A DNA stretch of 37,950 nt from Rhodocyclales bacterium RIFCSPLOWO2_02_FULL_63_24 (lineage in GTDB: Bacteria > Pseudomonadota > Gammaproteobacteria > Burkholderiales > Rhodocyclaceae), in the NCBI GenBank assembly GCA_001828935.1, contig MHZX01000121.1:1-37950 (forward strand). Direction: 5' to 3'. The position numbers and the translations under genes were made by a program. The notes below the pieces were generated by a model. That model was not told the DNA's origin and did no database searches. It saw nothing but the letters and a program-made list of their open reading frames with translations. This document shows, in pieces, positions 37,833 through 37,950 of this stretch. Position 1 is the stretch's first letter; each line of letters starts with the position of its first letter.

Positions 37833-37950
37833 CTCGCTTCTCTGCTGATTGCGGAGCCGCGGAACAAGGCGGAAGTTCTTTAAAAACCAAACAACCGATA
37901 GGTGTAGGTGCTTGCTGTGCTGGCGGTGGTGGTGGGTGGACGTTCCGAGA
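37833..37950 (+). promoter_or_regulatory. Ribosomal-RNA operon leader with boxA-like element
   Basis: gttctttaaaaa at 37875-37886 resembles the boxA antitermination element found before 16S genes, followed by ccaaacaaccgatagg, a typical betaproteobacterial rrn leader sequence. The 16S gene itself would start beyond the window. This is by pattern recall; the gene is not visible. Confidence 0.75.

Noticed and set aside
37633-37890. An 85-residue open frame on the minus strand over the rrn promoter
   Set aside because: It covers the -35, the -10 and boxA of a strong promoter on the other strand, has no ribosome site and shows no family features.

Overview
The window is high-GC, almost gap-free chromosomal DNA from a betaproteobacterium, most likely of the Rhodocyclales / Sterolibacteriaceae type. 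This is an inference from the complete rnfABCDGE-nth block, the type 2 PyrD, DUF1841, and a ribosomal-RNA leader of betaproteobacterial type at the right edge. No marker gene allows a species call.

Layout. 1-3.7 kb is a small accessory strip: a DUF433 antitoxin with a frameshifted PIN-like (DUF5615) toxin, a VOC protein, a RhtB/LysE exporter, a MAPEG protein and a VapBC-type pair. Four of six copies of a short repeat punctuate it. 3.8-8.0 kb is a MoxR ATPase / DUF58 / transglutaminase (TgpA-like) operon that converges on a TerB-like gene. 8.4-12.7 kb (minus) is a three-gene ABC transporter / secreted AttH-CrtC-like protein operon. 12.8-15.1 kb has a duplicated cysteine-rich secreted protein divergent from a lone GspE/PilB-type ATPase.

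15.6-23.4 kb is the plastic part. It holds truncated pieces of a fecR gene, a gspE paralogue, an HD-GYP-like regulator and an EAL domain. These are followed by an apparently working signalling set (Cache-domain periplasmic protein, chemoreceptor, PAS-GGDEF-EAL protein), a decayed IS701-like element with an amber codon in its transposase, and a signal-peptide gene cut short at the element's edge. 23.4-27.2 kb is one very large BTAD(SARP)-AAA-TPR regulator with a degenerate nucleotide-cyclase-like domain.

27.3-37.6 kb is entirely on the minus strand. Reading in the direction of transcription it is pyrD, rnfA-B-C-D-G-E, nth and DUF1841, then a second MoxR ATPase, a VWA (CoxE-like) protein and a FecR-domain protein. 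Rnf genes overlap by a few bases or lie within about 25 bases of each other, which suggests one transcript from a promoter just upstream of rnfA. The last 170 bases hold a strong sigma-70 promoter with an UP-like A/T tract and a boxA-like leader of an rrn operon; its 16S gene lies outside the window.

How the parts may work together: Rnf couples ferredoxin/NADH electron transfer to the ion gradient; Nth repairs oxidised bases; the two MoxR modules probably assemble or remodel envelope or enzyme targets; the Cache-MCP-GGDEF/EAL cluster links a periplasmic signal to taxis and c-di-GMP. No CRISPR array, tRNA or intact prophage was seen.
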